A stretch of 64,000 nucleotides of DNA, taken from positions 7,138,033 through 7,202,032 of the forward strand of contig CM021315.1 of NCBI GenBank assembly GCA_010645155.1, read 5' to 3'. This DNA is from Tigriopus japonicus. Taxonomy: Eukaryota; Arthropoda; Copepoda; Harpacticoida; Harpacticidae. The first letter of the stretch is position 1; each line of letters begins with the position of its first letter. Made by a program: the position numbers and the translations under genes. Below are positions 42,096-51,620 of the stretch, piece by piece. The notes beneath the pieces are model-generated. The model saw only the letters and a list, made by a program, of their open reading frames with translations. It had not been told where the DNA came from and made no database searches.

Positions 42096-43099
42096 GATGA
42101 AATGGACGAAAACGAGAAAACTTTCGATCGAAAAGGGCAGAATATGACAATATGGGATTTTAAAATGGCAGTGACGGCTAGTCTCTCTATTAAGGGCCTG
42201 TAATTGGCAGTATTACAAACTTTTGGCACCTTCGGCTGGAAATCAAATGGTAACGCTGGCTCTGGTCATGATTTGGCGGGCGCTGGAAACGGTGATGCTG
42301 CGATATATCTGAGGTTGAAAATTTTGACAAAATTTATCGAAGTTGTGGATGATTTAAGTATTTTTGGAAATGATGAAGTGCAAGAACAACAGTTTGAGCA
42401 TGGTCGCGAGAATTTCAAGACCATTGGTGCTCGGCGCCAAAGTTTGAAGGACAGTTTCAAATGTCATCATAAAAGACAGGCTTTCTTTCAAAGAGTCATA
42501 TTCTCACTTCCAAAATCATAAGTTGATATTGCTGAAAATGAAAATTAACAGGACTTAAAGGTTTTTCATCATTTCAGGCCGTGCCTTTTCTACACGACAT
42601 GTTAACATTTATTTCTTTTCGCCTTAATTTCCCATACTATTAATCAGATATTGTGGTCGTGTTGTAATGGTTAGAAATCTGATCATGATGCATAAAATTA
42701 TATTTTCCGAATCTGAAAAAAATCTTTCAAGAGTTGACATTTTTAATAAATTGCATATTTTAAGCAATTGGAATATTTTAAGCCAAATTAACGAATGAAA
42801 AGCGCAAATAAAGGCGGAAAGTGCAAAAAGGCAGAAAAAAAACTCTGCACTATTTTCCTGTCCCTTACTAGTCAAATTTGATTCCATCCCAAAGTCTGTC
42901 AAAGGACGCCAAAGTAAATTTGTTCGTAAAAATGAAAATTATAGCTGGTCCAAAATGTTTTAAAGAATTGTCATGAAGAATCATGAAGCATTAAATAGTG
43001 AGAAACTAAATAGAACTTTCATAACATTATTTCTCAACAACACCCTGTGCATGACAATTTGAGACGACTCTTGAACAAATGCGACATTTTTCTGCTCTT

Positions 43100-43105
43100 T
43101 TTATT
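43100..43105 (-). promoter_or_regulatory. Candidate poly(A) signal of EMC2
   Basis: AATAAA on the minus strand about 220 bases after the EMC2 stop codon at 43323-43325. Confidence 0.4.
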
Positions 43106-43322
43106 TTTGCTTTCTTGACAGCTCTAATCATAGGAATAACAGCGACCTCAATAGAGGACGATACAAGGAGAATTGTTCGTAACGAAAGAAATCAACTCGT
43201 CCTCGAAGTTTGCAAAAAAAAAAAATGTTCTACATGCGTATCAGTTGAAAAAAATCGATGGATCGAAATTAATGACCTCGAATAAGTGATAAGTGACAAC
43301 GTACGAAACGCCTAAACGTGGC

Positions 43323-46300
43323 TTACAAGCCGCCGGGCTGCCCACTTGGCATTTGATTAACAAAGGTTTGAATAAACTTGGACGGGTCAATCGGAGCATT
43401 TTTTGTCTGATATCTGGAAAGAAATATGAACCTCAAATAATCAGAAGTATGTCTTCAAGACCGGGTAATACTATTTAAATACCTTTTTTGAATTTGCTTC
43501 GAACTCCACATGACCATCTTCATGTACTCTTTCTTTTTCGGGGCTGGTGTTTTATTAGACGAAGCCAACTGAAATGAGGCCTAGAACATGAAGAGGAAAC
43601 TTCCATTAATACTAGTGACGGGACGAGACGGCATTTCCAATACATGAGACCAACTGATGCCGGTCTCAATTAATACATCTCGGAAGCTGGCATCAATACT
43701 GTATCAAGTATTACGAACGAAATGATAGCTACAAAAGGTGTTCGCCACCGATTGAACCTATTCGTGTTTCTCTTTTGAGGTATTTCTAATATGCATGGAG
43801 ACCATGACCTTTATTGACGCCGTATCAAGTAGCTTTTTGACTGATATTGTCTGTTTCAATATGGTTCCTTTGATATTAAAATCTTAGTTGCTAGTAGTGA
43901 TGTGACTTGGGCAAGTAATGAGTCATCACAGACACCCCAAGCACAAGTTGTTGACAAGCATTACTTGGGCAATACACCAATACACTTCCCAAGCTCAAGG
44001 AACATTGGAAGATGCAGTTGCCGGCAGTTGCTCTTAGAAGAGTTAAGATGCTTGCAGTGTGACTTAGAAGAAAAGAATGTCAAGTTGCATTTTCAATGAT
44101 CTTTTGACCTTAATAATTTAGCAATAAACAGTGGAAGTGAAACAAAAAATATTTTGATTCGGATAGCATTTGCAAAACCATGTTTTTTCTTTAGTTTCCG
44201 TTCTAAGCCACACATGAATACACTTTTCGGGCCAATCAAGAATGAGATTTAACAGTCACACTTGGGAACAACCTCGGTCACTCAGAGTTGCCAGAAAAAA
44301 ATACAAGATGCCAACTCTTTTTTTTTTTTGAAATATTCTCAAAAGCTTTTGCATTTCTCGATACAAAAGCTTTGAATTGTGTATTTTCATATAAATATCC
44401 ATCCTAACAAGGGCATGGGCCCTATTTCGCTGAAACTTTCTGGTTAATTGAAATTCTGATGCCGAAGGTTTAGTCTTCAATCCTGGCAAATTTGGCAAAC
44501 CTGTAAGGTGGGAAAAATACTTGTACAGGCACCCAAGTAGACCTAAGTTTCGGCAAGTCCAAGGTACTGTACCGGACCGCTTGCCCAAGCTCTTGTTTGC
44601 CTCCCATCACTAGTTGCTAGTAGTGATGTGACTTGGGCGCGTGGGCAAGCTTTTTTTCGTGACATCGTACACTGGGGTCGCCAATTTACCTTTAGTGAAA
44701 TGATATTCCCTTCTGCCTACCTATCTTCATAAACCAGTTTTTCATTACGAAGCACTGAAACGCGCCCCTGACTTTTGTAACTTTGGATCAGGGTTGCAAA
44801 TTTACCTCAAAATTGTGTTTGCTTGAGTTAGTTAGAAAAGCACAAAATCTCCATTAGGTGACTCTACCTTGCAACCTCCCGTGAAAAAACTAGCCCAAGC
44901 CCAGATTTCACATCACTAGTTGCTAGTCACACTTCTTAGACAGGTTGACTAGAATGTGGTAATAATGTCGTGATTTGCCACCTGATTTCAATGTTGATGG
45001 GCTTAAGCAAATGGAAATTTCAAATAATAACTGTGCACTAACGAGTTAAATAAAATCTTGCGTTGCAACATAATAACATAAGCAATCGTTAAATGAAATA
45101 TTCTCCGACAATTTGGAGGATGTCACATAAGTTTTTGTTTAACAATTTTGTGAAAGCGTGTAATCGAAATCTAACTCTCTTTTGAGGTATGTGTATTATG
45201 CATTGAGACCATGACCTTTAGTGACGCCGCATCAAGTAGCTTTTTTAACTGAAGTGGTCCGTTCCAATATGGTTCCTATGATATTCAAATCTTAGGCACT
45301 AGTCACACTTTTTAGCCAGGTTGACTAGACTGTGGTAATAATGTCGTGATTTGCCACCTGATTTCAGTGTTGATGGGCTTTAGCAAATGAAAAATTCAAA
45401 TAATAACTGTGCACTAATGAGTTAAATGAAATCTTGCGTTTCAACCTAATAACATAAGTAATTCTTAAATGAAACATTCTCCGGCAATTTGGAGGATTTA
45501 ATATAAGTTTTTGTGTTAATGAAAAAGATTTCACGTCACACTTTCAGCGGTTCTTCAGGTATTTTTCTTTAAAACTCTGAAGCCAACATGTTATGCCAAG
45601 TTGTGGAATCGACGAGATGTTCCTTGCTTTGAAATTTATATTGCTTAAGTTTAAAACAACGGAAAAATAAATCTAGATGTTTCGTGCCTTCAAACTGAAA
45701 CCGATCGAACACCAGAGAAAAAACTAAAACCCAATTTGAGCAATTTTGGCAACACTTCACATTTCTCACTTGGTCGCAAGTAGTGATGTGACTTGGTGTT
45801 AGTGATGGGAGGCAAACAAGAGCTTGGGCAAGCGGTCCGGTACAGTACCTTGGACTTGCCGAAACTTGGGTCTACTTGGGTGCCTGTACAAGTATTTTTC
45901 CCACCTTACAGTTTTGCCAAATTTGCTAGGAATGAAGACTAAACCTTCGGCATCAGAATTTCAATTAACCAGAAAGTTTCAGCGAAATAGGGCCCATGCC
46001 CTTGTTAGGATGGATTTTTAGATGAAAATACACAATTCAAAGCTTATGTATCGAGAAATGCAAAAGCTTTTGAGAATATTTCAAAAAAAAAAAAAAAGAG
46101 TTGGCATCTTATATTTTTTTTTCTAGCAACTCTGAGTGACCGAGCTTGTTCCCAAGTGTGACTGTTAAATCTCATTCTTGATTGGCCCGATTAGTGTATT
46201 CATATGGGGCTTAGAACGGAAACTAAAGAAAAAACATGGTTTTTCAAATGCTATCCAAATCAAAATATTTTTTGTTTCACTTCCACTGTTTATTGCTAAA

Positions 46301-49300
46301 TTATTAAGGTCAAAAGATCATCGAAAATGCAACTTGACATTCTTTTCTTCTAAGTCACACTGCGAGTATCTTAACTCTTCAAAGAGCAACTGCCGGCAAC
46401 TGCATCTTCCGATGTTCCTTGAGCTTGGGAAGTGTATTGGTGTATTGCCCAAGTAATGCTTGTCAACAACTTGTGCTTGGGGTGTTTGTGATGACTCATT
46501 ACTTGCCCAAGTCACATCACTACTTGGTGTGTTGGGCAAGCTTTTTGCGCGAGGTCGTAAGGTAGTGTCGCCAATCGACCTTTGTGAAATCGTATTCGGC
46601 TTTGCTTACCAATCTTCAAAAACCTGTTTTTTTATCAAGGAGAACGGAACGGCGTCCCTAACTTTTGTGACTTCTGAACAGGGTTGCAAATGACACTCAA
46701 ATTTGTGTTTGCTGATATAGCTGAGCACAATACGAAATCTCCATTAGGTGACCCTACCTTGAGACTTCGCGCAAAAAAGCTTGCCCAACACACCAAGTCA
46801 CATCACTAGTCGCAAGTCGGAATCAAGAACAGCGAAACTTTCATTGTATTGATCTGGTCTCATACTGTATGACACATTGCTGGTATCAGCCCCATCAGTA
46901 ATTAATACCATTATTATTTTTTGAGTCATCGTCTGCGTCTGCAAATCTGGCCAACCTGATTTCATTTCAACAACATTCAGCTGTTGATTCATAACAATCG
47001 AAACAACGTGTCCTAGCTTCTCTTTGAATCAAAAACAGCATGGTTACATGTTCATTCATCTGAACGCGTAAAACAACCCGCAAAAATACAACCATGAAGT
47101 TCAATTTTCAATTTAACAACCTTTTGGGAACCGTTTACCGACAGGGCGATCTCGTCTTCTCTTCAGATGGGAACATTCTGTTTAGTCCAGTGGGCAACAA
47201 GATCAGCCTATTTGATCTTCGACATCACAAATCCCAAACTTTGGAGCCTGAAGACTCCCGCTCAAATATCTCGGCTTTGGACGTTTCTCCGGACGGATGC
47301 ACCTTGCTGGCCGGTAATGACGAGGGCGAGATCCTCTTCCTGAGTCTCATTAGTCGAAGCGTTCTTCATCGCCAACGCACGAATTCTCCCATTACGGCCA
47401 TCAAGTATTCCCCCGATGGTCAACGATTTGCCGTTGCCCGTGACGCCATTGTCTACGTGTATCGCACCCCGGGACCATTTGTTCGGCAATATCATGGTTT
47501 AGGTTTAGAGCGCGTCCTTAAAGGCGCTTATGATGATGTTACATCCTTATGTTGGTCGAGCTGTTCACGGATTCTTGCCGTGGGATCCAAAGATATGAGC
47601 ACGCGCCTTCACGCTTTGAGCCCTTTCCTGAATTTTTCCTTATGTGCGTTGGGAGGACATGCCGATGCCATAGTTAACGTTTTTATCCAACCGGACAGTC
47701 TCAATTGCTTTACGGTTAGCCGCAACGGACATTTGGGGATCTGGGAATGCTCATTGGAGTTGTCTGAGTTGGCAGCGGGTACGCGAAAAATCGTTCGTCA
47801 GGGTACGAGAAAAGAAGAAGAGAGCGAGGATGAAGTGAATCCACCCCCCGAGTCGAACAAAGAGGAAGTCGAAGATCCGGATCGCTCCAAGCGGGTCAAA
47901 TATTCTCGATTGGCCCGACACTTCTTGAAAGATGCCCTACCCGATGCGGATAAGAATGGTTGGCTCTGTGCGGCCGATTATCATGCCAAGGCTTCAATTT
48001 TGGTGACCGGGTTCACTCATGGTGTGTTCTTGATTCACGAGATGCCAGATTGCAACCTCATTCACTCGCTTTCGATTGCTGATCATGACATCTCGAGTAT
48101 AAGAATCAACGCCACAGGGGATTGGATCGCATTCGGATCGGCAAACCAAGGACAACTACTTGTATGGGAATGGCAATCGGAAACTTACGTTTTAAAGCAG
48201 CAAGGGCACTTTAATAGTATGGCTTGTTTAGCTTACTCGCCTGATGGACAAAACATCGCAACGGGCGGAGAGGATGGAAAATTAAAATTATGGAATTCAA
48301 ATTCAGGCTTCAGCTTCGTTACATTCACCGAGCACAAGGCTGCCGTGTCCGACGTGGCCTTCACGCCCAATGCCAAAGTTGTTTTATCCGCCTCACTCGA
48401 TGGCACGGTTCGGGCATTCGACATAAAACGCTATCGTAACTTCAAGACTTTCACTTCACCTCGTCCCGCCCAATTTCGATGTCTTTCTGTCGATGCAAGT
48501 GGCGAGCTCATTTCGGCTGGAGGTCTGGACGTGTTTGAAATCTACCTGTGGTCAATGAAGACCGGTAAGCTCCTTGAGGTCATTTCGGGTCACGAGGGTC
48601 CTGTTTCATCTCTCGCTTTTAGCTTATCGCCAACCAGTAGCATGTTGGCTAGTGTGAGTTGGGATCAAACCCTCCGTTTGTGGGATGCTTTGGCTGTGAA
48701 TTCAAACAACGAAAGCGTTCCACTTCAAAGTGATGCCACAGCAGTGGCTTTTCGTCCAGATGGACAGCAAGTCGCTGTAGCCACTTTAAATGGGCAAATT
48801 CAGTTCTTTGACCCTCGATCCGGAACCCAGACTGGGACCATTGAAGGCAAGAAAGATTTGGGCGGAGGCCGTTCCGATGCCGATCTAATCACGGCCAAAA
48901 AATCGTCCCAAGGCAAGTGCTTTATGACCCTTTGCTACTCTGCCGACGGCTCGTGTCTTTTAGCCGGAGGGCAATCAAAATTCATCTGCATTTATCACAT
49001 CCAAGAAAAGTTGTTGGTGAAGAAGTTTGAAGTGACTCAAAATCGATCATTCGATGCTATGGATGAGGTAATTAGCCGTAAGAAGATGTCCGAATTTGGC
49101 AATTTGGCCCTGGTTGAAGATCGAGATGATTCTCTAGGCTCAAAAACGATTGCTTTACCCGGCACGAAAAAAGGAGACTTGTCGAGTCGTGCTCTTCGTC
49201 CGGAAGTTCGAGTGATGGGATTGCAGTTTTCACCAACTGGCAGAGAATTCGCCGCTGTCACGACTGAAGGGCTATTGTTGTTTTCTTTGGACACGAAAGT

Positions 49301-50810
49301 GTTCTTCTCGCCCATTGACATGGACGAGAATACACGTCCGGATGTGATTCGGCAACTGATTACCGATCAAGAGTTTGATAAGGCTCTCGTCATGGCATTG
49401 AAGCTTAACGACAACGCCCTTTTAATCGAAACCATCGAGCAAGTTCCTAAGAACGAAATCGGTCTGATCACGCAAGATTTGTCCGAGAAATTTGTACCGA
49501 ATCTGGTCAAGTTTGTGGCCCAACAAATCGACACATCTCGTCACCTCCACTTTTACGCTCTCTGGGCTCAGAATCTTCTGACTAATAAGGCGCATCTTCT
49601 TCAAAAAGGATCGAACGACATTCGACCCGTGTTGAATTCTCTTCATAAAAGCCTCATTTTGAAGAGCACGAAACTCAATGAGATCTCCGAGCACAATTTG
49701 TACACGATGCGATTTCTCATTGCCCAAGCGAAACAACATCGAGCTAAGCAACTCAAATTGGCCAACGAAGAGGGTACCAATGGAGAAGCCATGGAACAAC
49801 ATGTTCATGACGAAGAACGGAGTGACGACAGCTTGATGGAGTCGGACGATGAGTTGGGTGACGGAGGATTCGTTTCGAATTGGGACTAAGTCCTTGTGCA
49901 TGAACAGAATATTGATGGAAATAAAAACGTGTCTTACCAATAAGATGCCATATAATGCGCGCATGTTGTCCGGGTTCAAGCTCAGGGTCTTGGCGTAGTA
50001 GGTCTTGGCCATTTCCACGTTATCCAGCCCTCCTTGGGTATATTTGATTTCGGCATACCTGCCAAAACCAACATCAATGACGTGAAGACACGGATCGGAT
50101 TCACCCTTAATTTGACTCGCTCACCTTTGGAAGTAGATATGGTTGTTCGGGTTATGTAGGATGAGTTCCTCGCAGCAATAAGCGGCCTTGGCGTGGTCTC
50201 GTTGCTCCAAATAAAGATCGCACAACTCCATCCAAGCTTCGGTGTCACACAAGAAGCTATAAAGAACATCCGCTGATTCATCGATCCCAATACTCTGTAA
50301 CCTCTGGATTACTTACTCCTTCAGGTATCGATTAAGCTCTTCAATAGCATGGGCGGGCTTGCCCAAAGCGCGATGGATGGCAATCTTGCGCTTGCGAGCC
50401 GAGCTATTGGCATTATCCTCCTCCAGGATGGTCTCGTACACCTCAATGGCCTTGTCCCATTCGCCCAGCATTTCGTGTCGCATGCCGTACAATCGACGCA
50501 CTCGGATCGAATCCAAGTCGAACTCGGCCTTGAGTGGCTTCAAGCATCGTTCCACGACGTCTAAACGATGCACGTCCATGGCGGCCACGGCCACTTGCTC
50601 CAGGACCATCCACTTCTCGTCGCCGAGAGCGTCCGGATCCTGCGAGAGCAGCGAGTCCCACAAATCGACCACGTCCAAACTCCGTCGAACGTTGTCCTCA
50701 CGCCAAGAACGAAGCAAATCACGACCTTCTGCGGAACACCAAACAAGACCATTATTCACCTGGGCGGATGAGACCACGATCATGCGCGAGTTCTTACCTT
50801 GAACACTCAT
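43323..50810 (-). CDS. EMC2: ER membrane protein complex subunit 2, with PWP2 nested in its fourth intron
   Basis: Cytosolic TPR subunit of the ER membrane protein complex, which inserts transmembrane segments. Exons in coding order: 50798-50810, 50317-50728, 50125-50256, 49938-50058, 43483-43580 and 43323-43413; 288 residues, against 297 in human. Recognition: [91 protein letters not shown] and [10 protein letters not shown] match the TPR core. The last two exons were found 6.4 kb away on the same strand: [31 protein letters not shown] and a tail ending SGQPGGL align in order with the C-terminal part of human EMC2, and the phases fit exactly (0, then 2). Intron 1 is 69 bp, a multiple of three and free of stops, so a retained form of 311 residues is also readable; the spliced form fits the family better. 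Intron 4 contains PWP2 on the other strand and a transposon cluster. Confidence 0.88.
43895..44612. mobile_element. hAT-type non-autonomous element, copy A
   Basis: Begins TAGTGATGTGACTTGGGC and ends CTCCCATCACTA, so the terminal inverted repeat is TAGTGATG/CATCACTA. It is flanked by the exact 8-bp target duplication GTTGCTAG (43887-43894 and 44613-44620). An 8-bp duplication and a TA(G)NG-type terminus are marks of the hAT superfamily. At 718 bp it has no transposase frame. A near-identical inverted copy lies at 45800-46522. Confidence 0.85.
44621..44918. mobile_element. hAT-type MITE, copy B
   Basis: A 298-bp element starting TAGTGATGTGACTTGGGC and ending AAATCTGG-like sequence in reverse complement before CATCACTA. 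It is flanked by GTTGCTAG on both sides (44613-44620 and 44919-44926), sharing the left duplication with copy A. No coding capacity. A diverged relative at 45781-46808 is interrupted by another A copy. Confidence 0.82.
45781..46808. mobile_element. hAT-type MITE, copy B', interrupted by nested copy A'
   Basis: Outer ends read TAGTGATGTGACTTGGTGT and, in reverse complement at the right, the same string continuing TGTTGGGCAAGC. The outer element is flanked by GTCGCAAG on both sides (45773-45780 and 46809-46816). Removing the inner 723-bp element and one copy of its duplication leaves about 297 bp, the size of copy B. Confidence 0.83.
45800..46522. mobile_element. hAT-type non-autonomous element, copy A' (inverted), nested in B'
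   Basis: Reverse-complement relative of copy A, 723 bp. It begins TAGTGATGGGAGGC and ends GTCACATCACTA. The 8-bp duplication CTTGGTGT flanks it (45792-45799 and 46523-46530) and both copies are part of the B' terminal repeat, which proves nesting. No transposase frame. Confidence 0.85.
47094..49889 (+). CDS. PWP2: Periodic tryptophan protein 2 homologue, intronless
   Basis: WD-repeat component of the UTP-B subcomplex of the nucleolar small-subunit processome, needed for early 18S rRNA processing. A single 931-residue open frame; human PWP2 is 919. The start is firm because [19 protein letters not shown] matches the family N-terminus. Tandem WD repeats run from about 15 to 700, interrupted at about 240-280 by an acidic insert (EESEDE, EEVEDPD) leading into [10 protein letters not shown]. 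Strong family strings: [13 protein letters not shown] [85 protein letters not shown] and [20 protein letters not shown]. The Utp12-type C-terminal helical domain follows at about 750-870, then an acidic tail. It sits on the opposite strand inside EMC2 intron 4. An AATAAA lies 31 bases after the stop. Confidence 0.96.
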   Translation: MKFNFQFNNLLGTVYRQGDLVFSSDGNILFSPVGNKISLFDLRHHKSQTLEPEDSRSNISALDVSPDGCTLLAGNDEGEILFLSLISRSVLHRQRTNSPITAIKYSPDGQRFAVARDAIVYVYRTPGPFVRQYHGLGLERVLKGAYDDVTSLCWSSCSRILAVGSKDMSTRLHALSPFLNFSLCALGGHADAIVNVFIQPDSLNCFTVSRNGHLGIWECSLELSELAAGTRKIVRQGTRKEEESEDEVNPPPESNKEEVEDPDRSKRVKYSRLARHFLKDALPDADKNGWLCAADYHAKASILVTGFTHGVFLIHEMPDCNLIHSLSIADHDISSIRINATGDWIAFGSANQGQLLVWEWQSETYVLKQQGHFNSMACLAYSPDGQNIATGGEDGKLKLWNSNSGFSFVTFTEHKAAVSDVAFTPNAKVVLSASLDGTVRAFDIKRYRNFKTFTSPRPAQFRCLSVDASGELISAGGLDVFEIYLWSMKTGKLLEVISGHEGPVSSLAFSLSPTSSMLASVSWDQTLRLWDALAVNSNNESVPLQSDATAVAFRPDGQQVAVATLNGQIQFFDPRSGTQTGTIEGKKDLGGGRSDADLITAKKSSQGKCFMTLCYSADGSCLLAGGQSKFICIYHIQEKLLVKKFEVTQNRSFDAMDEVISRKKMSEFGNLALVEDRDDSLGSKTIALPGTKKGDLSSRALRPEVRVMGLQFSPTGREFAAVTTEGLLLFSLDTKVFFSPIDMDENTRPDVIRQLITDQEFDKALVMALKLNDNALLIETIEQVPKNEIGLITQDLSEKFVPNLVKFVAQQIDTSRHLHFYALWAQNLLTNKAHLLQKGSNDIRPVLNSLHKSLILKSTKLNEISEHNLYTMRFLIAQAKQHRAKQLKLANEEGTNGEAMEQHVHDEERSDDSLMESDDELGDGGFVSNWD
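49920..49925 (+). promoter_or_regulatory. Candidate poly(A) signal of PWP2
   Basis: AATAAA starting 31 bases after the PWP2 stop and 13 bases before the antisense EMC2 exon that ends at 49938. Cleavage 10-30 bases downstream would fall within that exon on the opposite strand. Confidence 0.55.
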
Positions 50811-51620
50811 TTCAAACTCGTAATCAAAGGGATGGATGATTGGTAATGATTCAGAATAAGGAGCCGATCGATCGATAGATGGTGGAAGCAACTTGAGGAA
50901 ACCGTAGATCGAGAGTCGAGATGATCAATGAAATGATGATAACACGCTCAAGTTCAAGGTGACCACAATTGTGTTAAAGAAGCAATGAAAGACTTGAAGA
51001 CTGAAAAAGATATTGAAACACGCAGTTAATCTGTCGCATCAAAAAACACGACAAGGATGGATTCATTTTCACGGATTGCGAAGGAACCAATGACTTTCAT
51101 GTCTCATTTGAAATCCACCGATTAATAAATTCTAGGTAAACACTCTAGTTATACACACCAAACACCCCATCAAAAGAAGTCACTCCTCGCTTGGATTAAG
51201 CTCAATCAAGTTTGGAAAGGGCTGCCATGGCAAGATGATACGAATTACGAAGCTTTATTCGTAATTGAGCACAACTCAAATACTCCTTTCATTGGGAATG
51301 GCGCCATTTCCCCGGTCGCGCAAAGTGATCTCAGCCGGTAAAATTTACTTTTGGCGACCCTGATTGGCTATGTTTACGGTGTTTTCATCAATACAAACCC
51401 ATGTGCTTTAGTGTTTAGTGCGACGGATCAAAGTCATCAATTCATCATAGTTCCTTAGAAGCGTAACGCTTTGATGATAATCCACGATTCAACCGTGAGC
51501 ACGGCTTTTTTCTCCGCGGACCGCGTTCAATTGGCAGTCTCGCCGGTTTTTTGTGACTTGATGCCGCATTTCTCAAATCGATTAAGCTAGCCAAAACTGG
51601 CTTTGGAATCGGTTTTGAGC
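50811..51620. promoter_or_regulatory. Divergent upstream region shared by EMC2 and PNPT1
   Basis: About 810 bp between the two start codons, transcribed away from each other. It must hold both promoters and 5' UTRs. No TATA box in a convincing position was recognised. Confidence 0.5.

Larger units (their letters stand above)
43771..45512. repeat. Direct duplication of about 330 bp, first copy split by A and B
   Basis: Copy 1 is 43771-43894 plus 44927-45142; copy 2 is about 45177-45512. They share TCTTTTGAGG, GAGACCATGACCTTTA, ATCAAGTAGCTTTTT, TAATAATGTCGTGATTTGCC and TTTGGAGGAT in the same order. Copy 2 lacks the inserted elements and reads straight across the site (CTTAGGCACTAGTCACAC), so it acts as the empty site. 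Confidence 0.8.

Noticed and set aside
42204..42521. Plus-strand open frame of 105 codons after the minisatellite
   Set aside because: No recognisable domain, no good splice context, and a competing open frame on the other strand.
43079..43285. Open frame of 68 codons with a signal-peptide-like start and a Cys cluster
   Set aside because: It overlaps, on the other strand, the EMC2 3' UTR and its poly(A) signal; the hydrophobic start is a pyrimidine-rich tract and no conservation is recognisable.
44256..44588. Open frame in hAT copy A that recurs in copy A'
   Set aside because: In A' the same frame is shortened by a stop; no transposase motif is seen, so it is element sequence without coding support.
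49422..49937. Open frame continuing EMC2 exon 4 past its donor
   Set aside because: It is antisense to the PWP2 coding sequence, has no EMC2 similarity, and the true C-terminal exons were found at 43.3-43.6 kb.
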